Source: Pseudomonas sp. PDNC002 (lineage in GTDB: Bacteria > Pseudomonadota > Gammaproteobacteria > Pseudomonadales > Pseudomonadaceae). Taken from it: a DNA stretch of 64,000 bases. The notes beneath the pieces are model-generated. The model was not told the origin of the DNA and searched no databases. It saw nothing but the letters and a program-made list of their open reading frames with translations. Each line of letters begins with the position of its first letter. The first letter of the stretch is position 1. Where the stretch lies: the NCBI RefSeq assembly GCF_016919445.1, contig NZ_CP070356.1, positions 7,501 to 71,500 of the forward strand. Direction: 5' to 3'. Shown here one piece after another: positions 36,054-46,039 of this stretch. Both the position numbers and the translations under genes were made by a program.

Positions 36054-37142
36054 ATGCGCACCTTCGCCCTGATCCTTGCTCTGTCGCTGTATTCGCTCCC
36101 TCTGCTGGCCGACGAGGGGCTGCAACCCTTCCAGCCGCGCACCGATCGGCAACGTCCGCTGATCGCCGTCGTCGCACAGAACCGCATGACCGAACTGGTG
36201 GACTACGTCGTGCCCCTGGCCGTGCTGCGACGCGCCGACGTGGCCGAAGTGCTCGCGCTTTCGACCGCCCCCGGCCCGGTGCAATTGATGCCAGCCTTGA
36301 AGATGCAAGCCCAGGCCACCGTCGCCCAGTTCCAGCAGCGCTATCCGCAGGGTGCCGACTACCTGATCGTTCCTGCCGTGCATGACAGCGAGGATGCGGC
36401 CCTGCTCGCCTTCGTCCGCGATCAGGCCGCGAAGGGCACCATCGTTATCGGCATCTGCGATGGCGTACTGGTGCTGGGCCACGCGGGCCTGCTGGCGGGC
36501 CGGCACGCCACCGGGCACTGGTACTCACGCAGCGAGCGCCTGGAGGACTTTCCGGACACGCACTGGCAGGAAAATCGCCGTTACGTAGTGGACGGCCCGG
36601 TGATGACCACCTCCGGCTTGACCGCCGCCCTGCCCGCTTCGCTGGCGCTGGTGGGCGCCATCGGCGGTTCGGAGAAAGCCCGGGCACTCGCGGGTGAGCT
36701 GGGCGTTCAGGATTGGTCGCCGAGTCACGACAGCCAGCAGTTCAGCCTCGGCATGAGCGGCTACCTCACCGCGGCCGGCAACATCCTCGCCTTCTGGAGC
36801 CACGAGGACTTCGGCGTGCAGTTGCGCCCGGGCCTCGATGACATCGCCCTGGCCCTGAGCGCGGATGCCTGGGCGCGCACCTACCGCACCCGTGTGAAGG
36901 GTATCGCCCAGGGCCCGGTCGTCAGCGCCAGCGGCCTGGCATTCCTGCCGGATGGGGGCGAGGATCTCCCCGCGCTACCCGCAGTCACCGGTGACGCAAT
37001 CCAGGCGCTGGAGTACGCGTTCGACGGTATCGCCGCGCGCTACGGCGAGGCCACCCGGCAACTGGTCGCCGCCCAGCTCGAATACCCTTCGCCTGAACGT
37101 TCCCGCACCGGTGCGCGTCGAAACCACATGGACAACCCTTGA
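36054..37142 (+). CDS. Exported DJ-1/PfpI family protein
   Basis: 362 residues from the ATG at 36054, which opens a signal peptide ([19 protein letters not shown], cut before DEG); a longer frame upstream would bury it. The DJ-1/PfpI fold carries the Cys nucleophile in [17 protein letters not shown] (about residue 140), followed by a substrate-pocket His and Trp in [13 protein letters not shown]. About 150 extra residues at the C-terminus make it longer than simple DJ-1 proteins. It could be an isonitrile-hydratase- or glyoxalase-like enzyme acting in the periplasm. Divergent from the GlxA-type regulator, 103 bases between starts, and upstream of acs. Confidence 0.8.
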   Translation: MRTFALILALSLYSLPLLADEGLQPFQPRTDRQRPLIAVVAQNRMTELVDYVVPLAVLRRADVAEVLALSTAPGPVQLMPALKMQAQATVAQFQQRYPQGADYLIVPAVHDSEDAALLAFVRDQAAKGTIVIGICDGVLVLGHAGLLAGRHATGHWYSRSERLEDFPDTHWQENRRYVVDGPVMTTSGLTAALPASLALVGAIGGSEKARALAGELGVQDWSPSHDSQQFSLGMSGYLTAAGNILAFWSHEDFGVQLRPGLDDIALALSADAWARTYRTRVKGIAQGPVVSASGLAFLPDGGEDLPALPAVTGDAIQALEYAFDGIAARYGEATRQLVAAQLEYPSPERSRTGARRNHMDNP

Positions 37143-37183
37143 ACCCGCCTGGCCTTGGATGCACCCTTGGGGCATCTCGGCTC

Positions 37184-37197
37184 AACAACAACAAGGA
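37184..37197 (+). promoter_or_regulatory. Hfq/Crc CA motif over the acs ribosome binding site
   Basis: AACAACAACAAGGA directly merges an AANAANAA catabolite-activity motif with the AAGGA Shine-Dalgarno of acs, seven bases before its ATG. Hfq/Crc bound here would block ribosome entry. Confidence 0.75.
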
Positions 37198-37203
37198 CTC
37201 CCC

Positions 37204-39141
<1,938 letters not shown>

Positions 39142-39224
39142 CGGCGCGCTTCAGGCCTGGGGCGCAAAGATGCTAGGTTTAGAATACAGACCTGCCGTCC
39201 TTGCCCCGAGGCCTGTCCGCCACG

Positions 39225-40103
39225 ATGGAAACCGTTCGCCGCCATATCGAAAGCCAGGTACTCAGCCTGACCGGCCTCGCCCTCGGCGGGGTCGACTTCG
39301 AGTCGCCCAAAGGGGATCCCGGCCTGTTCGGGCCGGACTCCGTGTGCTGGAAAGTCCATGGCGACTTCAGCTCCATGCTCATCGGCGGAATCAGCGCCCT
39401 GCTCCTGCAGATGCTGCACCCTGCGGCCCTCGGGGGCGTTTGGGACCATTCCAACTTCCGCGCCGACATGCTTGGGCGGCTGCGCCGCACCGGGCAGTTC
39501 ATTTCCGCCACCACCTATGGTTCGCGCGGTGATGCCGAAAAATTGATCGAGCGCGTACGGCGCATCCACGACAGCGTCCATGGCACGCTGCCCGATGGTT
39601 CCTCCTACGCCGCCAGCGACCCGGACCTGCTCACCTGGGTGCATGTCGCAGAAGTCAGCTGCTTCCTCGCTTCACACCTGCGCTACCTGAATCCAGAGCT
39701 ATCCGGCGAAGAACAGGACCGTTACTACGACGAAATAGCCCTGATCGCCGAGCAACTCGGTGCGCGCAACGTGCCGCGGTCGAGGGCAGAGGTGGCCGAC
39801 TACCTGCAACGCATGCGCCCGCAGCTGCGTTATGACGAGCGCACTCGCGAGGTGGTCGATGTCCTGTTCAATGCACCAGCACCGAGCTTCCTGGCCAAGC
39901 CCTTCGGCTTGCTGATGATGCGCGCCGGCATCGACCTGCTACCGGACTGGGCCACGGACCAGCTCGGCCTCAGCCTGGGCAGCCTGCAGCGCCAACTGAT
40001 CCGCTCCAGCGTGAAGCGCAGCGTGCCGCTGCTGCGCTGGGCTGTGCGCAACGGTTCACTGCACCGCGCGCGCCGGCGCATGGGCCTGCCCCCTCTGCGC
40101 TAG
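39225..40103 (+). CDS. DUF2236 / MpaB-family oxygenase-like protein
   Basis: 292 residues from the ATG at 39225 (METVRRHIESQVL); a TTG 24 bases upstream is in frame but lacks a ribosome site. It carries the family block MLHPAALGGVWDHSNF followed by GRLRRTGQFI, whose His residues lie in the b-type haem pocket of latex-clearing and MpaB-like oxygenases. No signal peptide. The substrate is unknown. Located 83 bases after acs. Confidence 0.82.
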   Translation: METVRRHIESQVLSLTGLALGGVDFESPKGDPGLFGPDSVCWKVHGDFSSMLIGGISALLLQMLHPAALGGVWDHSNFRADMLGRLRRTGQFISATTYGSRGDAEKLIERVRRIHDSVHGTLPDGSSYAASDPDLLTWVHVAEVSCFLASHLRYLNPELSGEEQDRYYDEIALIAEQLGARNVPRSRAEVADYLQRMRPQLRYDERTREVVDVLFNAPAPSFLAKPFGLLMMRAGIDLLPDWATDQLGLSLGSLQRQLIRSSVKRSVPLLRWAVRNGSLHRARRRMGLPPLR

Positions 40104-40203
40104 ATCGTGACCACCCGGTTCGGAGAGTGGTGAGGCGGCAATCGGCTATGCAACCATGGGCCTTCGCTGCGGCCACCGCCGCTCCTGCCAGAGGATTCGT
40201 GTC

Positions 40204-41382
40204 ATGCAAGAAGTCGTCATCGTCGCTGCCACCCGTACCGCCATCGGCAGCTTCCAGGGCTCGCTGTCCGCACTGCCCGCCCATGAACTGGGCGCCGCGG
40301 TCATCCGCAGCCTGCTGCAACAGACCGGCATCGACCCGGCCCAGGTCAACGAAGTTATCCTCGGCCAGACCCTCACGGCTGGCGCCGGCCAGAACCCAGC
40401 GCGCCAGGCGTCCATCGCCGCCGACCTGCCCAACAGCGTACCGGCCATGACGGTGAACAAGGTCTGCGGCTCGGGCCTCAAGGCACTGCACCTGGCGGCC
40501 CAGGCGATCCGCTGCGGCGATGCCGACGTCATCATCGCCGGTGGCCAGGAAAGCATGAGCCTCGCGCCCTATGTCATGCCCGGCGCTCGCACCGGCCTGC
40601 GCATGGGCCACGCCAAGCTCATCGACAGCATGATCCAGGACGGCCTGTGGGATGCCTTCAACGACTACCACATGGGCATCACCGCCGAGAACCTGGTGGA
40701 CAAGTACGGCATCAGCCGCGAGGAGCAGGACGCCTTCGCCGCGGAATCTCAGCGCAAGGCCGCCGCGGCCATCGAGGCGGGCCGCTTCAAGGCCGAGATC
40801 ACCGCCATCGAGATTCCCCAGCGCAAGGGCGAGCCACTGCGCTTCGACACTGACGAGCAACCGCGCGCCGGGACCACCGCTGAATCCCTGGCCAAACTGA
40901 AGCCTGCGTTCAAGAAGGATGGCAGCGTTACCGCCGGCAACGCCTCGACCCTCAACGACGGCGCCGCCGCCGTGCTGCTGATGAGCGCCACCAAGGCCGC
41001 CGAACTGGGCCTGCCGGTACTAGCGCGCATCGCCGCCTACGCCAACGCGGGCGTCGATCCGGCGATCATGGGCATCGGCCCGGTCTCCGCCACCCGCCGC
41101 TGCCTGGAGAAAGCCGGCTGGCAACTGGCCGACCTCGATCTGATCGAAGCCAACGAAGCCTTCGCCGCCCAAGCGCTGTCGGTGGGCAAGGAACTGGGCT
41201 GGGATTCCGCGAAGGTCAACGTGAATGGCGGCGCCATCGCCCTGGGCCATCCCATTGGCGCCTCCGGCTGCCGCGTACTGGTTACCCTGCTGCACGAAAT
41301 GCTGCGCCGCGATGCCCACAAGGGTCTGGCAACGCTGTGCATCGGGGGCGGGCAAGGCGTAGCGCTGGCCCTGGAACGCTAA
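40204..41382 (+). CDS. Acetyl-CoA C-acetyltransferase (thiolase II)
   Basis: Condenses two acetyl-CoA to acetoacetyl-CoA, or the reverse. 392 residues from the ATG at 40204 ([17 protein letters not shown]). Acyl-accepting Cys88 is in [14 protein letters not shown]; the catalytic His and second Cys are in [12 protein letters not shown] and LCIGGGQG. This is the biosynthetic-type length rather than FadA. Whether it serves ketone-body, branched-chain or polyhydroxyalkanoate metabolism cannot be told; acs nearby would share its product. A GC hairpin follows. Confidence 0.93.
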   Translation: MQEVVIVAATRTAIGSFQGSLSALPAHELGAAVIRSLLQQTGIDPAQVNEVILGQTLTAGAGQNPARQASIAADLPNSVPAMTVNKVCGSGLKALHLAAQAIRCGDADVIIAGGQESMSLAPYVMPGARTGLRMGHAKLIDSMIQDGLWDAFNDYHMGITAENLVDKYGISREEQDAFAAESQRKAAAAIEAGRFKAEITAIEIPQRKGEPLRFDTDEQPRAGTTAESLAKLKPAFKKDGSVTAGNASTLNDGAAAVLLMSATKAAELGLPVLARIAAYANAGVDPAIMGIGPVSATRRCLEKAGWQLADLDLIEANEAFAAQALSVGKELGWDSAKVNVNGGAIALGHPIGASGCRVLVTLLHEMLRRDAHKGLATLCIGGGQGVALALER

Positions 41383-41395
41383 TCAATCCGCAGGT

Positions 41396-41421
41396 GCTGC
41401 GCAGAGTTCGCTCTGCGCGGC
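41396..41421 (+). terminator. Hairpin after the thiolase gene
   Basis: Eleven-bp stem built on GCAGAG-TTCG-CTCTGC with a stable UUCG-type tetraloop, 14 bases past the stop. No T run follows. Confidence 0.4.
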
Positions 41422-41494
41422 AAGCCTCCCACCGCGCAAATCAAATGCAATATTCGCCAGGTTGATTCCCCGCAAGCTTTGTTTCGGAGCGATA

Positions 41495-41504
41495 GGAATA
41501 TTCC
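41495..41504. promoter_or_regulatory. GGAATATTCC palindrome upstream of the response-regulator gene
   Basis: Perfect ten-base palindrome 71 bases before the start codon, in an AT-richer stretch followed by CGTATAAGG. Possible operator, unidentified. Confidence 0.3.
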
Positions 41505-41574
41505 GTATAAGGTTGCGCCTGTGGTCTATCTTCAAGGTCAATGCGCGCCATTGTTCTGATTCAAGGAGTTGCCT

Positions 41575-42189
41575 ATGAAGAAGCGTGTCGTGTTGATTGA
41601 AGATCACCCTGCGATGCGTTTAGCGATCCGCTCTCTGCTGGAGCAGGACTCGCAGTTCGAAGTCGTCCGGGAGTCCGCCGATGGTCATGGCGGGCTGGAA
41701 GCGGTGCGCAAGGAGCGCCCGGACCTGGTGATACTGGACCTCAACCTGCCGGGCATGGACGGTCTGGATCTGCTTGCGCGTATCCATATCTTCGATGACA
41801 ACATCCGCCTGCTGGTTCTGAGCTCCCAGGATGAACGTCTGTACTCGAGCAAGGTCGAAGCCGCCGGAGCACACGGTTTCGTCAGCAAGAACAAGGACAC
41901 CAGTGCCATTCTCAACGCGGCGCGGATGCTGGTTTCCGGCTACCGCTGCTTCCCGGAGAAGGCGCTGAGCGTCGAGAAGAACGCAGACCCGGTGGCCAGC
42001 CTGACACCCCGTGAGCTGGTGGTACTGCGCAGCCTCGTGAGAGGCATGAGCAACAAGGACATCGCCGAGGAACTCTTCCTCAGCCAGAAGACCGTGAGCA
42101 CCTACAAGACCCGCATCCTGGAAAAGCTGAACCTGGACAGTCTCGTGGATCTGGTGGAGTTCGCCCGCACCCATCGCCTCAATGATTGA
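41575..42189 (+). CDS. NarL/FixJ-type (LuxR-family) response regulator, orphan
   Basis: 204 residues from the ATG at 41575, with AAGGAG seven bases before; a TTG two codons upstream is less likely. Receiver: LIEDHPAMRLAI with acidic pair, phospho-acceptor D55 (VILDLNLPGMDG), conserved Ser/Thr region VLSSQD and switch Lys in GFVSKNKD. LuxR/GerE helix-turn-helix: LTPRELVVLRSLVRGMSNKDIAEELFLSQKTVSTYK-type pattern. It resembles BvgA/EvgA/FimZ-like regulators. No histidine kinase is adjacent, so its partner is elsewhere. Not found at this place in P. aeruginosa. Confidence 0.88.
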   Translation: MKKRVVLIEDHPAMRLAIRSLLEQDSQFEVVRESADGHGGLEAVRKERPDLVILDLNLPGMDGLDLLARIHIFDDNIRLLVLSSQDERLYSSKVEAAGAHGFVSKNKDTSAILNAARMLVSGYRCFPEKALSVEKNADPVASLTPRELVVLRSLVRGMSNKDIAEELFLSQKTVSTYKTRILEKLNLDSLVDLVEFARTHRLND

Positions 42190-42283
42190 CCGGCAGCAAT
42201 AACACCCAGCAGCGGCCATCGAATCGAAGAAGCCCAGGCGTGCCATACTTCCATGGCACGTCACGACGGAAACGACCCTCGCC

Positions 42284-45200
42284 ATGCCCAAAGGATTGAA
42301 GCGCGCGATCGGCGCGATTTTGCTGCTCTTCCTCTTCTACTGCCTGCTGGGCTTCCTGATTCTTCCCGGCGTTGCCCTGCGCGTGGCCAATCAGCAACTG
42401 GCGCAGTACGCGACGGTTCCCGCCACGCTCGAGCGCATCGAACTCAACCCCTTCACCCTGAAGCTGACGCTCTGGGGCCTGAAGCTGGGCCAGGACGGCG
42501 AGGAGCAGGTCCGCTTCCGCCGCCTGTACGCCAACCTGGAACTCGACAGCCTCTGGAAGCGCCGCCTGCACCTGGCCGACGTCGAGCTCGACGCTCCGCA
42601 TACCGAGTTGCTGTTCGCCGAGAACGGCACGCTCAACCTGTCGCAACTCTTCAAGCTGCCGCCCAGCGAACCGGCCCCCGCAAACGAAGAGCCCAGCCAG
42701 CCCTTCCCTCTGCGCATCGACCGCATCCGCCTCGCCGAAGGCAGCCTGCACTTCCAGGACCGCCGCCCCAGCGAGCCGGTCGACTTCGTTTTCAACCCGC
42801 TGGGCTTTGAGCTGCATAACCTCAGCACGCTGCCCGAAGATGGCGCGAAGATGACATTGATCGCCACCGGCCCGCACGGCGGCAAGCTCGACTGGGAAGG
42901 CGACCTGAGTATCGTCCCGCTGACCTCCAAGGGCAGCCTCAAGGTCCGCGACATTCCGCTCAAGGCCTGGTGGCCCTACGTCCGGGACAACGCCCCGCTG
43001 AACCTGGAAAACGGCGTCCTCGGACTCTCCGCGGAGTACCGGCTGGATCTTTCCAAGGACACCCAGCTATTGCTCGAAAAAACCGCCCTGAACCTGCGGG
43101 ATTTCAGCATCAAGACGCCCGATGGCAAGCCGCTGGCCAAGCTGGCAACTCTCGATGTCGCCGACACCACCCTGGACCTCGCCAAGCAGGAAGTGGTGGT
43201 TGGCCAGATTCGCAGCCAGGGCCTGGAAGCCTGGGCCGCGCGGGAAAAAGACGGGCAACTGGACTGGCAGAAGCTCTTCGCCAACTTCAAACCCTACAAA
43301 CGCCCCGAAGAACCCACACCCCAGGCGCAAGCCAAGCCGACCCCGGAAGCGAAGCCCGAGCTGGCCGCCAGCGACAAGCCAGCTGCCACCAAGAGCGAAA
43401 CCGCAACCGCCGTAGCCGATACCCAGCCTGCCGCCTCGGCAGAGGTGGCAAATACCGCCCAGCCGCCTGCGCCAACCGAAGCGAAGCCCGCTGCTGCGCC
43501 ACAACCGGCGAAGGAGTGGCACGTCGTCCTGCGCGACACCCAGCTGCGCGGCTACAAGGCCCACCTGGCCGATCGCGCGCCCGCCAAGCCGGTGAATCTC
43601 GAAGTGGGCCCCCTGGACCTGGACATGCAGGACTTCGACAGCCTGCGCACGACCCCCTTCAAGCTCAAGCTCAAGACCGGGCTCGGGCAGCACGGGCAGA
43701 TCGATGCCAGTGGCCAGGTCATCCTCAGTCCCGTCAGCGCCAAGCTGAAGGTCGCCACCCGTGACATCGACCTGCGCGTGGCGCAGGCCTACATCGATCC
43801 GTTCATTCGCCTGGAGCTGCGCAGCGGCCTGCTCGCCAGCGACCTCGACGTCGACCTCAAGGGCACCGAGCCCCTCGCCTTCGGCGTCACCGGCAGCGCA
43901 CAGGTCACCCAGTTGCATACGCTGGACACCATCAAGACCCGCGACTTCGTCAAATGGACCAAGCTGACCCTCGACGGCCTGGCCTACAAGCATGGCGACA
44001 GCCTGGTGATCCAGGCCATCTCGCTGGAAGAACCGTATGCGCGCTTCATCATCAACGAGGATCGCAGCACCAACGTCAGCGAGCTGATCATCCCGCAACC
44101 GGAGTCTTCGTCAGCCACCAAGGGTGGCAGCAGCGGCGGTGAGAGCAAGCCGCTGGGCATCCGTATCGGCGGGGTGAAGATCAACAATGGCTCGGCCAAC
44201 TTCGCCGACCTGACGCTGCGCCCGGACTTCGCCACCGCCATCCAGCAACTGGGCGGCGCGATCGGTACCATCGACAACCGCAACCCCGCACCCGCCTCGG
44301 TGGACGTGAAGGGCAAGGTCGACAAGTACGCGCCGGTCACCATCAAGGGCAGCCTCAATCCTTTCTCGCCGCTGGAGAAGCTGGACATCGCCACCAGCTT
44401 CAAGCGCGTCGAGCTGACGACCCTGACGCCCTATTCCGGCAAGTTCGCCGGCTACCGCATCCGCAAGGGCCGGCTGAACCTGGACCTGCACTACCAGATC
44501 ACCCAGGGCAAGCTCAAAGCCGACAACAAGGTCCTGGTGGAACACCTGCAACTGGGTGAGAAGGTCGATAGCCCGGATGCCGTGGATCTGCCGGTGAAGC
44601 TCGCGGTCGCCCTGCTCAAGGACGCCAACGGCAACATCGACATCCAGCTGCCGGTGGAAGGCGACCTGAACAATCCGCAGTTCAGCGTCATGCCCATCGT
44701 CTGGCAAACCCTGCGCAACCTGGTCGTACGCGCGGTGCAGGCACCCTTCAAGTTCATCGCCGGCCTGGCGGGCGGCGGCGAAGAGGATCTGGGCAGCGTG
44801 GTATTCGCCCCCGGCTCCAGCGAACTGGATTCGGCTGCGCAGGCCAACCTGGACAAGCTGGTCGGCGCGCTCAAGCAGCGTCCTGCGCTGAGGCTGGAAG
44901 TCGAGGGTGTCAGCGCCGCCGCCAGCGACGGTCCGCTACTGGCCGACAAGCGCCTGCAGGAGGAATACCGCAAGAACTACTACAGCATGTTGCAGCGGCG
45001 CGGCGACAAGGTACCCAGCGATGCCAGCAAGCTGGAGGTCCCGGAGGACCTTCAGCCGGCCCTGCTCGAAGGCATCTACCGCACACGCCTGAAGACGCAG
45101 CCACCGGCGGAATGGCAGAAACTCAGCAAGGACGAGCGCTCGGCGAAGATGCGCCAGGCCGTGCTCGATTCCTGGAGCGATAGCCAGTTGCTGCTGCGCA

Positions 45201-45352
45201 AGCTCGGCCAGGAGCGCGCCACGCAGATCAAGGACTATCTGGTCAGCAAGGGCGGTCTTGGCGATGACCGCGTATACCTCATCGACGTCAGCTTCGGCGA
45301 GGCGGAGAATGGTGGCAAAGTGGCCACCCAGCTTCACCTCGACAGCGAATAA
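42284..45352 (+). CDS. DUF748 (AsmA-superfamily) envelope protein
   Basis: 1022 residues. One N-terminal membrane anchor (about residues 8-30), then a long periplasmic beta-rich body with the AsmA-like start QLAQYATVPATLERIELNPFTL. A Pro/Ala/Lys-rich insert (about 340-410) interrupts the body. Near residue 845 an OmpA-like stretch SVVFAPGSSELDSAAQANLDKL may contact peptidoglycan. AsmA-clan proteins form bridges that move phospholipid between membranes; DUF748 members are assumed to be related, but their role is not established. An orthologue sits near acs in P. aeruginosa. Confidence 0.88.
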   Translation: MPKGLKRAIGAILLLFLFYCLLGFLILPGVALRVANQQLAQYATVPATLERIELNPFTLKLTLWGLKLGQDGEEQVRFRRLYANLELDSLWKRRLHLADVELDAPHTELLFAENGTLNLSQLFKLPPSEPAPANEEPSQPFPLRIDRIRLAEGSLHFQDRRPSEPVDFVFNPLGFELHNLSTLPEDGAKMTLIATGPHGGKLDWEGDLSIVPLTSKGSLKVRDIPLKAWWPYVRDNAPLNLENGVLGLSAEYRLDLSKDTQLLLEKTALNLRDFSIKTPDGKPLAKLATLDVADTTLDLAKQEVVVGQIRSQGLEAWAAREKDGQLDWQKLFANFKPYKRPEEPTPQAQAKPTPEAKPELAASDKPAATKSETATAVADTQPAASAEVANTAQPPAPTEAKPAAAPQPAKEWHVVLRDTQLRGYKAHLADRAPAKPVNLEVGPLDLDMQDFDSLRTTPFKLKLKTGLGQHGQIDASGQVILSPVSAKLKVATRDIDLRVAQAYIDPFIRLELRSGLLASDLDVDLKGTEPLAFGVTGSAQVTQLHTLDTIKTRDFVKWTKLTLDGLAYKHGDSLVIQAISLEEPYARFIINEDRSTNVSELIIPQPESSSATKGGSSGGESKPLGIRIGGVKINNGSANFADLTLRPDFATAIQQLGGAIGTIDNRNPAPASVDVKGKVDKYAPVTIKGSLNPFSPLEKLDIATSFKRVELTTLTPYSGKFAGYRIRKGRLNLDLHYQITQGKLKADNKVLVEHLQLGEKVDSPDAVDLPVKLAVALLKDANGNIDIQLPVEGDLNNPQFSVMPIVWQTLRNLVVRAVQAPFKFIAGLAGGGEEDLGSVVFAPGSSELDSAAQANLDKLVGALKQRPALRLEVEGVSAAASDGPLLADKRLQEEYRKNYYSMLQRRGDKVPSDASKLEVPEDLQPALLEGIYRTRLKTQPPAEWQKLSKDERSAKMRQAVLDSWSDSQLLLRKLGQERATQIKDYLVSKGGLGDDRVYLIDVSFGEAENGGKVATQLHLDSE

Positions 45353-45363
45353 GGAGTCGTTCG

Positions 45364-45654
45364 ATGAAAGCCCTGACCTGGACGTCCTGCGCCCTGCTGC
45401 TTTGCGCGGCAGGCGCCCAGGCGGAAACCATGCGTTGCGGCAGCGCCCTGATCAATTCCGGCGACCGCGCCTGGGAAGTCGAACAGAAGTGTGGCGCGCC
45501 GGATCACCGCGATGAGGTCGGCTACACCCTCAGCGGGTATGACCACCGCGAGTACCGGGTCGAAGAGTGGGTCTACGGCCCGCGCAACGGCACCAGCTAC
45601 ATCCTCACCTTCGAAGCCAACAAGCTCAAAAGCATCGAGTTCAAACGCAATTGA
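45364..45654 (+). CDS. DUF2845 exported protein (first copy)
   Basis: 96 residues. Signal peptide MKALTWTSCALLLCAAGAQA, then mature ETMRCGSALINSGDRAWEVEQKCGAP with two Cys likely disulphide-bonded, and the family ending VEEWVYGPRNGTSYILTFE. Small periplasmic beta protein of unknown role. ATG at 45364, after AAGGAG, 11 bases beyond the DUF748 stop, so likely in one operon with it. The next gene is a diverged duplicate. Confidence 0.87.
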   Translation: MKALTWTSCALLLCAAGAQAETMRCGSALINSGDRAWEVEQKCGAPDHRDEVGYTLSGYDHREYRVEEWVYGPRNGTSYILTFEANKLKSIEFKRN

Positions 45655-45974
45655 AGACGCCTCTCGTACTGCGCCTGGCAGCCCTGCTGCTGCCCCTCTC
45701 CTTCACAGCCATTGACGCACAGGCCGCCAGCCTGCGCTGCAGCAGCAAGCTGATCAGCACCGGCGATGTCACCAGCGACGTGCTCAGTCGCTGCGGCGAG
45801 CCGGTCAGCCGCTCTTTCCTCGGCTACAAACAGGTGCCCGGCCCCCGTTACGGCGAGTCCATGGAAGTGGCCGTGGAGGAATGGATCTACGGCCCCTGGA
45901 GCGGCATGCTGTATTTCGTTCGCTTCGAAGGCAACCGCCTGAGCGATATCCAGAGCAAGCGCAGCGGCAACTGA
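45651..45974 (+). CDS. DUF2845 exported protein (second copy, TTG start)
   Basis: 107 residues from a TTG at 45651 that overlaps the preceding stop as TTGA. The resulting N-terminus, MKTPLVLRLAALLLPLSF, is a proper signal peptide, whereas the upstream ATG in this frame gives only a shadow of the first copy. Mature part: LRCSSKLISTGDVTSDVLSRCGEP, then VEEWIYGPWSGMLYFVRFEGN, matching copy one residue by residue at the Cys and the EEW-YGP block. A tandem duplication with coupled translation. Confidence 0.83.
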   Translation: MKTPLVLRLAALLLPLSFTAIDAQAASLRCSSKLISTGDVTSDVLSRCGEPVSRSFLGYKQVPGPRYGESMEVAVEEWIYGPWSGMLYFVRFEGNRLSDIQSKRSGN

Positions 45975-46039
45975 CAGGCGTACTGGCGAGATGCTAGTCT
46001 CGCGGCCATTCACGCCACCCGCGCCAAGGACCGGTCGCC

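Noticed and set aside
43310-43510. Repetitive Pro/Ala/Lys codons inside the DUF748 gene, considered as a repeat array
   Set aside because: It is an in-frame low-complexity linker of the protein, without regular period or spacers, so neither CRISPR nor a DNA-level repeat.
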